64,000 bases of DNA from Schaalia radingae (GTDB lineage: Bacteria; Actinomycetota; Actinomycetes; Actinomycetales; Actinomycetaceae). The position numbers and the translations under genes were made by a program. Each line of letters begins with the position of its first letter. Position 1 is the stretch's first letter. The stretch covers positions 1,984,001 to 2,048,000 of the forward strand of contig NZ_LT629792.1 in NCBI RefSeq assembly GCF_900106055.1. The letters run 5' to 3'. A model generated the notes under the pieces. That model had not been told where the DNA came from. It saw only the letters and a list, made by a program, of their open reading frames with translations, and did not search any database. This document shows positions 37,845-45,780 of this stretch, piece by piece.

Positions 37845-38000
37845 ATGGCTTCACGTTCACAGATCGCACGAATCGGAGCTGTTTTGGCCATTGCAGGTCT
37901 TGCAGTCGCGGGCTGCTCAGGTGGCGGTGCGTCAGACGGCGGCGACATGTCAGTGCCGGGCCAGTCAGAGGTAACTACGGACACCACGACCCAGAGCTGA
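37845..38000 (+). CDS. Small lipoprotein, 51 residues
   Basis: Not in the usual gene sets for its size, but well supported. The product has a basic N-terminus (MASRSQIARIG), a hydrophobic core (AVLAIAGLAVAG), and the lipobox LAVAGCSGG with Cys23, followed by a Gly/Asp/Ser/Thr-rich tail of 28 residues with no fold motif. A strong AAGGAG lies at 37829-37834, a promoter-like pair before it, and a perfect 13-bp hairpin 46 bases after the stop. It thus is a complete small transcription unit. Function unknown; size and tail are like lipoprotein linkers. Confidence 0.75.
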   Translation: MASRSQIARIGAVLAIAGLAVAGCSGGGASDGGDMSVPGQSEVTTDTTTQS

Positions 38001-38046
38001 CCCCATCGCTCTGCGAGTGATCAGCGACTGAGCTATTCGTAACCCC

Positions 38047-38082
38047 GGTGCCCCTGCTGTTTTTCGAAGCAGCAGGGGCACC
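38047..38082 (+). terminator. Terminator hairpin after the small lipoprotein gene
   Basis: Arms of 12 to 13 bp (GTGCCCCTGCTG and CAGCAGGGGCAC) with a loop TTTTTCGAAG, 46 bases after the lipoprotein stop codon. No long T-run follows, but the stem is strong. Confidence 0.75.
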
Positions 38083-38322
38083 TTCTGTCACTATCACCCC
38101 ATCTCTCGTATCTCCTCCACCCGCTCACGTCCCCTCCCCCACTCACGTTCCCTCTCGCACTCACGATCCGCAAACTGACCGCACCACGCCATCTGCTCGC
38201 CTCGCGCCCCCGTTTCGGTTTTCCCGCGCAAGACACTCTCTCAGATCTGTCGACTCGCTCGCCTCGCGCCCCCATTTTCAGCTCTCCGGCAGGCAGTGCT
38301 TCCTGGTATCTGCGTGCCTGCG
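38083..38322. other. CT-rich gene-free stretch
   Basis: Strongly pyrimidine-biased plus strand; frames read through here only because of that bias. A 16-base direct repeat CTCGCCTCGCGCCCCC occurs at 38196-38211 and 38258-38273. No gene supported. Confidence 0.6.
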
Positions 38323-38435
38323 CGCACGATGCCCTGGATTTACCCCTCGCGAGTGCACATTCCCCTAGATCTAACCTCCACGGGTGCACATTCCCCTAGA
38401 TTCTCACTCCTTTTTGCACAATCCCCTAGATCTAA
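38323..38435 (+). repeat. Left array: four copies of a 21-bp motif, forward orientation
   Basis: Copies at 38323-38343 (diverged), 38354-38374, 38385-38405 (3' end diverged) and 38415-38435, of motif TGCACA-NT-CCCCTAGATCTAA. Start-to-start distances are 31, 31 and 30 bases. It faces the right array with the same motif on the other strand. Confidence 0.9.
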
Positions 38436-38511
38436 CGCCCGCACATTTCACCGCGTTTGTGAACATGCAGGTCACAGGGCATCCTATTTTTCGAGGGTGG
38501 CCCCGCCCGCT

Positions 38512-38625
38512 GTTGATCTAGGGGCTTGTGCATCTCAGCGCCTTAGATCTAGGGGCTTGTGCACCACAGCGCTTTAGATCTAGGGGTTTGTGCACGATGG
38601 AGCCTAAGATTTAGGGGTTTGTGCA
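38512..38625 (-). repeat. Right array: four copies of the same 21-bp motif, reverse orientation
   Basis: Copies at 38512-38532, 38543-38563, 38574-38594 and 38605-38625 of TTAGATCTAGGGG-Y-TTGTGCA (reverse of the left motif), exactly 31 bases apart; the 10-base spacers between them are partly alike (the first two both end in CAGCGC-Y). The centre of the two arrays is about 38474, with 76 bases between the arms. Confidence 0.92.
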
Positions 38626-38868
38626 GCACACAGGCCATGATCCGATCACTGCTCGACCCCGTGACAGGACCACGACGCAACCGGCCAAGCAAGAATAACC
38701 GACTGAGGCAAGAATCAACCGGCCGCGACAAGCGCCGACCGATTGACGACATAACGCATTTCGGGGCGGATCGGCACCGTGGCCGCGCACCGCACCGATA
38801 TTGCAATGCCGGGAAAGCCGCCAAGCGCTGAAAGCTACAGGGAACCGAAAGCCCCCGAGCTGGAGCCG
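38626..38868. other. Gene-free stretch after the repeat arrays
   Basis: No supported gene. It holds a loose run of units of 18 to 20 bases starting ACCGGCC or ACCGAC (about 38673-38750). It separates the arrays from the end of the solute-binding protein gene. Confidence 0.5.
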
Positions 38869-40338
38869 TCAGGAATCAAAAGCACCCGCCCATTTTGGTT
38901 GGAGGGTTGATGAGGCTGACCACTGCTCCTCACTCAGTTCCAACGCGCTATCTACGGGAGCTGCCACCCAACTCAATACGCTGTCGCTTGCCAGAGCGGC
39001 CGCCTGGTCACCCGGCCATGCGGCCGGCCAGGCAACAGCGTCAAGCGCCATAATGCGCTGTGCCATTGCGCCTTGCACGAAGTCGATCCACGCCTGCGCC
39101 CCGGCAGTAGGCAGGGAGCTGGCGGTGGGAACGGTGTCCGCAGTAGCTTGAGCCCCGGTCGTAGCTTCGTCACCCGGCCAGGACGCGACGAACACGGAGC
39201 GCTTCACGCAAGTCCCACCGATCAGCGCACCATATGATTCAACGCCGGTGTTGAGCAGCAGCGGCGCATGCGCCAAGTCAGAGGCGGCGACCACGGAATA
39301 GTAGGACGGCGCTGCTGTCGACGAGGCTGCTTGGTTGCTTCGCGACGAGGCTGCTGGGTTGCTTTGAGACGAGGCCGGTTGCTCACCTTGAGACCCGGCC
39401 GCCTGGCCGCGCGCGCTTTGAGTTCCCGCCGAGCTGTCTTCCGCCGCACCATCGCCCGTGGCGCTGTCTCCAGTTGCGCGCTGGCCACTCGCCCCCTGGG
39501 TGTCCGCGCTCACAGGTGCCCCGTGGTCAAGCGCGCTCCACGAGGAGGTTGCGCCGCTCCCCTTGTCGATTCTCACGCCACGCTTTGCGGCGTCCTTCCA
39601 CCAGGTCGGAGCTTTGTCACCCTTCACGCTCGCCGTTGCCAGCATGAATGCTCTGCCGGCAGCAGAGGTCACCGGGCCGGGAACAGTAAACAGCACGGCA
39701 TGCGCGTCATCAATCAGCTCATCAAAGGAGGCGGCAGCTTTCCCGCGATTAGCCTCAATAAACAGTCGGTCGACCGCGGCGCACACATCATCACGGCCAT
39801 AGACCGTTGCATCTTTCAGTCCCAGATCGGCCAGGTCGGCCGGATCCAGTCCCATCAGCACGTCGGGGGTCCCCTCGTCAATAGCGGACAACAGGCTGCC
39901 AGCTTCACCACTGCGGCTGATGGGGAGAATTTCGGCCTTGAAGCCGCTGCGTTCGGTGAATTCCTCAAGTAGACGCGGGGGCAGCGAAACCTTGCTATCT
40001 GCCACCACGCCGATGCGCACGGTTCCCGTTCCGCGCGTGACGGCAGGGCCTTCGTCAGGTCCAGGGGCACCCTCGGGCCACGACTGGCGCAGCGAATCAG
40101 CGGACTGGCTGGTATCGCCTGCTGCGCCCGACATTGACGAGGGGGACGCGCCATCGGCCAACCCGACTGACTGGCTCGACGCGAACGGGTCGGTCACCGC
40201 GGTTGGATCGACTGAGGCGGTGCAAGCGCTCAGTGCAAGGGCGACACTCACGCACGCTGCCGCGCCTAGATACATGGGTCGGCGCGCGGATGGGTGTCGG
40301 CGCGCTGTGCTGAAGCGTCCTTGTGGCGCAGTGTTCAT
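38869..40338 (-). CDS. Lipoprotein solute-binding protein, thiamine/iron-type (ThiB-like fold)
   Basis: Binding protein of an ABC importer whose other parts are not here. In 489 residues: signal peptide with lipobox ALSACTAS (about residue 38), an Ala/Ser-rich linker to about 90, then a class II binding fold (TVRIGVVADSKVSLPPRLLE; AEILPISRSGEAGSLLSAID; DVLMGLDPADLADLG) like thiamine-binding proteins. Odd: a Ser/Gln/Ala/Gly-rich insert of about 70 residues (about 275-345) interrupts the second lobe. ATG 40338 is chosen because GGGAGG stands at proper distance; an ATG at 40371 is upstream. Confidence 0.8.
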   Translation of the reverse strand: MNTAPQGRFSTARRHPSARRPMYLGAAACVSVALALSACTASVDPTAVTDPFASSQSVGLADGASPSSMSGAAGDTSQSADSLRQSWPEGAPGPDEGPAVTRGTGTVRIGVVADSKVSLPPRLLEEFTERSGFKAEILPISRSGEAGSLLSAIDEGTPDVLMGLDPADLADLGLKDATVYGRDDVCAAVDRLFIEANRGKAAASFDELIDDAHAVLFTVPGPVTSAAGRAFMLATASVKGDKAPTWWKDAAKRGVRIDKGSGATSSWSALDHGAPVSADTQGASGQRATGDSATGDGAAEDSSAGTQSARGQAAGSQGEQPASSQSNPAASSRSNQAASSTAAPSYYSVVAASDLAHAPLLLNTGVESYGALIGGTCVKRSVFVASWPGDEATTGAQATADTVPTASSLPTAGAQAWIDFVQGAMAQRIMALDAVAWPAAWPGDQAAALASDSVLSWVAAPVDSALELSEEQWSASSTLQPKWAGAFDS

Positions 40339-40552
40339 CGCGGCAGCCTCCCTTGTCGTTTCTGGTTCCATTGTCGCCTGTGCGCGGGCGGTTGCGGCGC
40401 ATCCAGAGCGTATTTTGCGAACGCGATATTCTTTTTATCACGCGCCGCGCACGCAAATGGGGCATGATTACATCAGAGCCACGCCGCCACGCGTTGAGCT
40501 GGCGCTGCGTTGTTCGCCTTTTTGACAACACGTTGAGGAAACGGAGAACACT

Positions 40553-40801
40553 ATGGATATCGGGTGGAAGATTGCAAGCGCCGGGTCAATGGCTCTGTCG
40601 GCAATGGTGGCGAACAAGCTGGTCGAAGGCGGTTGGAAGCTTGTCACCGGCAAGCCGATTCCACGCGAAGACGATGACAATGTCCAGATTGTGCAGCTTC
40701 TGGCGTTCGCAGCCCTGTCAGCGGTGTGCGTGTCGGTCATTCAGCGTTACGCCATCAAGGGTGCGAAGAAGTGGTACGGACCTGGTCAGATTGACGACTG
40801 A
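40553..40801 (+). CDS. DUF4235 small membrane protein
   Basis: 82 residues with two hydrophobic segments (IASAGSMALSAMVANKLV about 7-24, and QLLAFAALSAVCVSVIQRYA about 48-67) and a basic C-terminus, the standard pattern of the actinobacterial DUF4235 family. Function unknown. The ATG is preceded by CGGAGAA at a proper distance. Confidence 0.85.
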   Translation: MDIGWKIASAGSMALSAMVANKLVEGGWKLVTGKPIPREDDDNVQIVQLLAFAALSAVCVSVIQRYAIKGAKKWYGPGQIDD

Positions 40802-40872
40802 TCACCACGACGATGTGTGGGCACGACGAATGGTGAATAATGCGTAGTCCCGCATGGTGATCGGAGTTTTCA

Positions 40873-42576
40873 GTGAGTGAGTTTCATGAGGGGTCGCCGT
40901 GCGTTCACTACGGCACTCCGGTTGTCTCTGGTGTGGCGTGGGCGCCCTCGGCGTGGGCCAGGCGCCCGACGCTGCCCGCGCAGGACGAGGCGGAGCTGAC
41001 GCCTGATCAGCGGCCAGGCGCAATCGACGCGTACATGACGGCAACTGACGTGGTGGCGCAGCGCCTGTTTGAGCGTGCCGAGCACTCTGAAGGCAGCGCG
41101 GCCGAGGTTCTTGCCGTCACCGCGTCAATGGCGACCGACAAATCATGGCGCAAGGAGACGGTCAGGTACATCGAGGCAGGCGTTCCCGCTGTTCAGGCAG
41201 TGGTACGTGCTACCGCGAAACTGATTGATTCCTTTGAACGCGCCGGTGGCATTATGGGCGAACGCACTACCGACTTGCGCGATGTGCGTGACCGCGTCAT
41301 CGCTGAGCTGCGCGGGGAGCCGGAGCCGGGTATTCCGCGCACTGATCACCCGGTAGTGTTACTGGCTGATGATCTCTCTCCTGCTGATACCGCAGGGCTT
41401 GACCCCTCGATGTATTCCGCGATCGTCACAGAGTTCGGCGGCCCGACCTCGCACACGTCGATCATTGCTCGCCAGCTCGGCATCCCGTGCATCGTGGCGG
41501 CCCGCACCATTGGGCAAATTGCCGAGGGTGTCCATGTCCTTGTCGATGCGCATACCGGAACAATTACGACGGGCGCCCGTCACTGTGACGCTCACGACGC
41601 AGTTGCTCATGAAGCTGAACGCCTGGCGGCGATCCGTGCCTGGCACGGGCCGGGACGCACGCGCGACGATGTGCGTGTTGAACTGTTGGCAAATGTGCAG
41701 GACGATGTGACGACGAGGTTGGCGGCACACTCTGGCGATGCGGAAGGTATCGGCCTGTTCCGCACAGAGTTGTACTTCCTCAACACTCAGGTCGAACCCA
41801 GCGTGGACGATCAGGCTGTGCTGTACGGGAAGGTGATGCAGGAGTTCCCTGAATCAAAGGTTGTGGTGCGCACGTTGGATTCCGGCTCCGATAAGCCTGT
41901 CCCATTCGCCCCGCTGCTGGAGGAAGCAAACCCGGCTCTGGGTGTGCGCGGTATCCGCACCACTGGCCACAACCAGGAATTTCTGCCCCGCCAACTCGAC
42001 GCGATTAGATTGGCAGCTTCTTCTGTTGGGCATGAGCATGTGCTCGTGATGGCACCGATGATTTCCACAGTTGCGGAAACCCAGTGGTTTGCCGGCCTTG
42101 TCCATGATCGCGGCCTGAAAGCCGGCATCATGGTGGAGGTTCCCTCCGTTGCCATCATGATTGACAAGTTTGCGCCACTGGTGGATTTCGTGTCGATCGG
42201 GACGAATGATCTGACGCAGTATGTGATGGCTGCTGACAGAATGTCGCCCCACCTGGCCGAGTACACCGACCCGTGGCAGCCGTCGGTGCTGCGCCTCATT
42301 GCCCACACTGCGAAGGTGTGCCGCGAGACCGGCACAGATGTATGCGTGTGTGGTGAGGCTGCTGCTGACCCCTTGCTTGCGTGTGTCTTGGTCGGCATGG
42401 GTGTGCAGTCGCTGTCGATGGCATGCCCGGCTATCCCACCGGTGGGTGCTCGTCTGGCGTCAGTGACACTCGAGCAGTGCCAGGCAGCTTCCGTAGCCAT
42501 CCGTGAGGCAACCAGCCCAGGAGAGGCGCGTCATTTTGCCCGTACCCAACTCCCCCCGCTCGCATCAGCTCACTGA
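40873..42576 (+). CDS. ptsI: Phosphoenolpyruvate-protein phosphotransferase (PTS enzyme I)
   Basis: First step of the sugar phosphotransferase system; takes phosphate from PEP and passes it to HPr. The 567-residue product has the N-terminal HPr-binding part (about 35-140), the active His194 in GGPTSHTSIIAR, and the PEP-binding barrel with IGLFRTELYF, GSDKPVPF, FVSIGTNDLTQYVMAADR and the Cys of VCVCGEAAADP. Length normal. No ptsH or enzyme II gene is adjacent. The tail overlaps the end of the convergent helicase gene by 12 bases. Start codon GTG at 40873. Confidence 0.94.
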   Translation: MSEFHEGSPCVHYGTPVVSGVAWAPSAWARRPTLPAQDEAELTPDQRPGAIDAYMTATDVVAQRLFERAEHSEGSAAEVLAVTASMATDKSWRKETVRYIEAGVPAVQAVVRATAKLIDSFERAGGIMGERTTDLRDVRDRVIAELRGEPEPGIPRTDHPVVLLADDLSPADTAGLDPSMYSAIVTEFGGPTSHTSIIARQLGIPCIVAARTIGQIAEGVHVLVDAHTGTITTGARHCDAHDAVAHEAERLAAIRAWHGPGRTRDDVRVELLANVQDDVTTRLAAHSGDAEGIGLFRTELYFLNTQVEPSVDDQAVLYGKVMQEFPESKVVVRTLDSGSDKPVPFAPLLEEANPALGVRGIRTTGHNQEFLPRQLDAIRLAASSVGHEHVLVMAPMISTVAETQWFAGLVHDRGLKAGIMVEVPSVAIMIDKFAPLVDFVSIGTNDLTQYVMAADRMSPHLAEYTDPWQPSVLRLIAHTAKVCRETGTDVCVCGEAAADPLLACVLVGMGVQSLSMACPAIPPVGARLASVTLEQCQAASVAIREATSPGEARHFARTQLPPLASAH

Positions 42577-44949
42577 GCGCGCCCAGGAAATGAACTCGTC
42601 GGCCGAGTAGACGGGTTTGCCCCACTTTGCGGCGTTCCTGGCTTTGCCGGACATGCTGGTCACGTCCGCAGCGATCAGAACGTCGCATCGCGTCTTTGAC
42701 ACATTGGGCGCGACAGCCAGGCCGCAGGTGTGTGCGAGGTTTTCCATCTGCTCGCGCGACCACACCTCACCGTCACACACAGCCGTGCCGGTGAAGCACA
42801 CACGCACGGGTATAGCCGCATCACCGCTGTGTTCCTCAATGAACTGCGCCCACGTGGTCTGCTCGCCCCGAGTGCGGTAGTTGATCGCCACTGCGTACCG
42901 CCTGCAAAAATCGTCAATGAGCTGCGCGGCGCTGTCACCGAGCGTAAGCCCAGCGACACGTTCTTCGATCAGTGCGGCCACTTTCACCGGATCCCCGTAG
43001 GGCACGATTTGTCGCGGTGAGCGCGGCAGGAGCCATGCGGCTCGAGGCTCGTCGACCGGCGTGTATGCCGGTGCGCGTTCGGGCAGACTCGCATCTGCTG
43101 CATGTGCTGCGTCGCGCAGCTTTTCGGCCCGTGTGAGCGCGCTTGCTGTGCTTTGTGGCACCTGAACAGTGAGCACTGATTCGAGGGGTGCGACGATGCC
43201 GGTACGTTTGAGCTCATCATCCCAGATTCGCAGCATGTCGTCGTGTGCCTGTGCGACGAGGGTGTGGCCGGAAATGCGTTCTTCAACGGCTGGCCATATA
43301 TCAGCCAGGCGCGGCGCTACCTGCAGGTCAGCGGCACGAATGTCATAGGTCGCTGCGGCATCTCCGATGTCACGCGTCGGGTTGATCAGTGAGGTGAGTG
43401 GGGCACCCTCGTCAAATGTGAAGGCGATTTCGAGGGGGCGTATGAACCCGTCGCCGTGACCGCAGGTGAGCGCGCCGCAGTATGCGCGACGGCCAGTGGG
43501 CAGGCCGGTTGTGTCAGCCAGGAATGAGCGGATGCGGTGATCGATTTTCACGTCGCGCGGGTAGATGGGGCGTGTCAGCACGAGGCCGTCGAGGCTGCGG
43601 CACCGTGACAGCGCTACGTAGAGTTGGCCGGCGGCGAATGTGCCTCCCGACAGGTCGATGACGGCACGGTCGAGGGTTTGGCCCTGAGATTTGTGGATCG
43701 TGATGGCCCACGCCAGTTTGAACGGCATCTGCGTGAAGGAGCCGACGACGCTGTGGCGCAGGACTCCACCTTCGACGGTGGGGTGGGTGATCTCCCATGC
43801 GTGTGGTTCAACGCTGACTGTCGAGCCGTCGCGCAGTTCAACGAGCACTTCGATGTCGTCATCGACACTGCATTCGATCGAGTCAGTCGCGGCGGTCGCG
43901 GCGGTGGGGTCGAAAGTGGGAACGCGGCCGGGCACCGTAGGGGCAGTATCGGGCACGGTACCTGCAGTGATGGGGTCGGACGCGGCCTGGTCGATCCCGT
44001 CGGCTCCTCCGATCCCGTCGATCCCGACGACGCGCCCGAGCGAGCCGTTCACCCACCTGTCAGCCGGGTCGTTGGTCAGCATCATGACCTGGGCGCCAAC
44101 TTTGAATGACAGCACGGGGTCAGTCGGCGGCTCGAACTTGTCGAGGTTGCCTGATTGCGCTCCGTGGCACTGGATGAGCGGTGTCGGCAAATCATCAAGG
44201 TGTCGCCGGTTGCGCGCACCGACGATCCGGTTTGTCGTGGCGAGCGTGAGCCAAAACTCGTCCTCTGGTGGCGTGAAATCGTGGTTGACCTTGCTGTTCA
44301 GGACGCTGGTGATCGAGCGTGTCATGCGCCCCGACCTGATCGCGTTGAGCATCTGCGTCATCTGAGAATCACCGAGCTGGCGAAAAACCTTCGTCAGGTT
44401 GACGGTCGGGAACCGCTCGGCACTGTACGCGCTGGCAGAGAAGAAATACGGGGTGCCAAAAGCGGACGCGAAGTAGTCTTCTTCTCCCGTGTTGACCACG
44501 GGCGGCAGCTGGTAGAGGTCTCCGACCAGGACCAGTTGGACTCCTCCAAGAGGCTCCCCAGGGTGTGGCCCGTATTTTTCGAGGGCGAGGCACACCTTGT
44601 CTAACAGGTCGGCTCGCACCATCGACGCTTCATCAATGATGAGTGTGTCGATTGAGGCCAGCGTGCGCGAGAACCGCGAAGGCTTATACGTGCCGTTTCG
44701 CACGTCGTCGATCGTGGTATGCGGGGTGAATGAGAACAGGCGGTGCAGGGTGTAGCCGTCGACGTTGAGCGCTGCCACTCCGGTGGGCGCGGCGACCACG
44801 ACTTTACGCTCAGTTGAGGCCATGAAGTAGCGGATCAGGGTGGATTTGCCCGTGCCGGCGTTGCCGGTCAGGAACAGGGACCTGCCGGCTTCCAGCATGT
44901 CGAGTGCCCGACGGAATTCGTCGGTGATCTCGATGGGTGGGGTGCTCAC
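42565..44949 (-). CDS. Pif1-like helicase with a DnaQ-like region and C-terminal BRCT domain
   Basis: Likely 5'-3' DNA helicase of the Pif1/RecD superfamily 1B, acting on stalled forks or structured DNA. In 794 residues: motif I GNAGTGKST (about 29-37), motif II IIDEAS, motif III GDLYQLPP, and the late motifs TIHKSQGQTLDRAVIDL and LYVALSRCRSLDGLVL. A Pro/Thr/Ala-rich insert (about 312-360) lies before the last motifs. From about 490 to 580 a region resembles a DnaQ exonuclease (NPTRDIGDAAATYDIRAADL; ISGHTLVAQAHDDMLRIWDD) with most catalytic acids missing. Residues about 715-794 (VRVCFTGTAVCDGEVWSREQ; DVTSMSGKARNAAKWGKPVY) are a BRCT domain. Confidence 0.85.
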   Translation of the reverse strand: MSTPPIEITDEFRRALDMLEAGRSLFLTGNAGTGKSTLIRYFMASTERKVVVAAPTGVAALNVDGYTLHRLFSFTPHTTIDDVRNGTYKPSRFSRTLASIDTLIIDEASMVRADLLDKVCLALEKYGPHPGEPLGGVQLVLVGDLYQLPPVVNTGEEDYFASAFGTPYFFSASAYSAERFPTVNLTKVFRQLGDSQMTQMLNAIRSGRMTRSITSVLNSKVNHDFTPPEDEFWLTLATTNRIVGARNRRHLDDLPTPLIQCHGAQSGNLDKFEPPTDPVLSFKVGAQVMMLTNDPADRWVNGSLGRVVGIDGIGGADGIDQAASDPITAGTVPDTAPTVPGRVPTFDPTAATAATDSIECSVDDDIEVLVELRDGSTVSVEPHAWEITHPTVEGGVLRHSVVGSFTQMPFKLAWAITIHKSQGQTLDRAVIDLSGGTFAAGQLYVALSRCRSLDGLVLTRPIYPRDVKIDHRIRSFLADTTGLPTGRRAYCGALTCGHGDGFIRPLEIAFTFDEGAPLTSLINPTRDIGDAAATYDIRAADLQVAPRLADIWPAVEERISGHTLVAQAHDDMLRIWDDELKRTGIVAPLESVLTVQVPQSTASALTRAEKLRDAAHAADASLPERAPAYTPVDEPRAAWLLPRSPRQIVPYGDPVKVAALIEERVAGLTLGDSAAQLIDDFCRRYAVAINYRTRGEQTTWAQFIEEHSGDAAIPVRVCFTGTAVCDGEVWSREQMENLAHTCGLAVAPNVSKTRCDVLIAADVTSMSGKARNAAKWGKPVYSADEFISWARSVS

Positions 44950-44961
44950 AGGGTCATGGTC

Positions 44962-45384
44962 TCACAGCCCACCGGCATCTGCGGACTGCGAGTGTACGGC
45001 AAGGTCGCGGCCATCGAACAGCGGCAACAGCGCGGCGAGATCTGTTCGCTGGCCGGATGCCTGGATCAGGCCGGCGGCGTCCCCCTCGTCCCACGACAGG
45101 TCGCCGGTTGCGAGGCGCAGCCACGTGGGCATCGACATTTCGACAACGGCAGGTGGGGTACCTCGACGGTGAGTGGTACCTTTCAGAATCTGGACGGCTC
45201 CGGCAGGAGGGACGCGCACTTCGACCGCGCGACCGGGGTGACGCTGCTCGAGCTCCTCCAGACAGAAACGCACTGCCGTCATCTGCTGACGGCGCGGGGT
45301 GTCATCGCCCTGTTCGCGCCACGTGCGCAGTGCATCCATGCCGGCATCGAAGTCGATTTTTCGTCGAGGCGTCATGGCGACCAT
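44962..45384 (-). CDS. Sterol-carrier-family-like protein
   Basis: 140-residue protein of an actinobacterial family annotated as sterol carrier like. The conserved core is HPGRAVEVRVPPAGAVQILK and RRGTPPAVVEMSMPTWLRLA, then SGQRTDLAALLP. No membrane segment or signal. Function not known. It lies 12 bases upstream of the helicase gene on the same strand, so both are probably one transcript. Start at ATG 45384 (another ATG 9 bases on). Confidence 0.8.
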   Translation of the reverse strand: MVAMTPRRKIDFDAGMDALRTWREQGDDTPRRQQMTAVRFCLEELEQRHPGRAVEVRVPPAGAVQILKGTTHRRGTPPAVVEMSMPTWLRLATGDLSWDEGDAAGLIQASGQRTDLAALLPLFDGRDLAVHSQSADAGGL

Positions 45385-45386
45385 TC

Positions 45387-45654
45387 TAGGCGCTGATATA
45401 CAGCTCAGGCCGTGTCATCAGGTATGCGTTGAAGTATGCGAGCTGTGAGCGCAGGTCTTTTTGTGCCATCGCTGTGCCGTAGGGCGATTCTCTGGCTCCG
45501 GCAATGATGGTGGGCTTGTTCCCCAGGGGTTTGATCCGTAGAGTCGCGACATCCAGTCGAGGGCGTTCCTGAGAGCTCCGGGAATGGATCGGTTGTACTC
45601 CGGGGTCACGATCAGTACGGCGTCTGCTCTCTCAACATAGGACTTTCTACCTAG
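45387..45654 (-). pseudogene. NADPH-dependent FMN reductase remnant, truncated and frameshifted
   Basis: The minus strand reads ERADAVLIVTPEYNRSIPGA, LRNALDWMSRLYGSN in one frame, and continues as PLGNKPTIIAGARESPYGTA then MAQKDLRSQLAYFNAYLMT in another frame up to the TAG at 45387. Together they match the middle and end of the flavin reductase (ArsH/ChrR-like) family. The shift lies at the run of four G near 45526-45529, consistent with loss of one base. The front third, with the flavin-phosphate motif, is missing: a TAG stands in frame at about 45657. So the gene is dead. Confidence 0.75.
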
Positions 45655-45780
45655 ACGGCGCTAAAATGAACCTGCACAGCGAGTTTCACAGTTGAGACGC
45701 AGGGGCATGAAAGCAAGGATGCATACCTGATTGCACCGTCGCCTCGTCGCTGAGCTGAAAACAACCAGAAAGGTATCAAC

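Noticed and set aside
38323..38625. CRISPR array
   Set aside because: Repeat copies of 21 bp with 10-bp gaps that are partly conserved, in two opposite orientations; spacers are far too short and no cas gene is present.
38512..38625. Telomere-like G-rich repeats (TTAGGGG)
   Set aside because: Only one copy reads TTAGGGG; the unit is 31 bp with a TAGATCTA core and lies inside a chromosome-like gene context.
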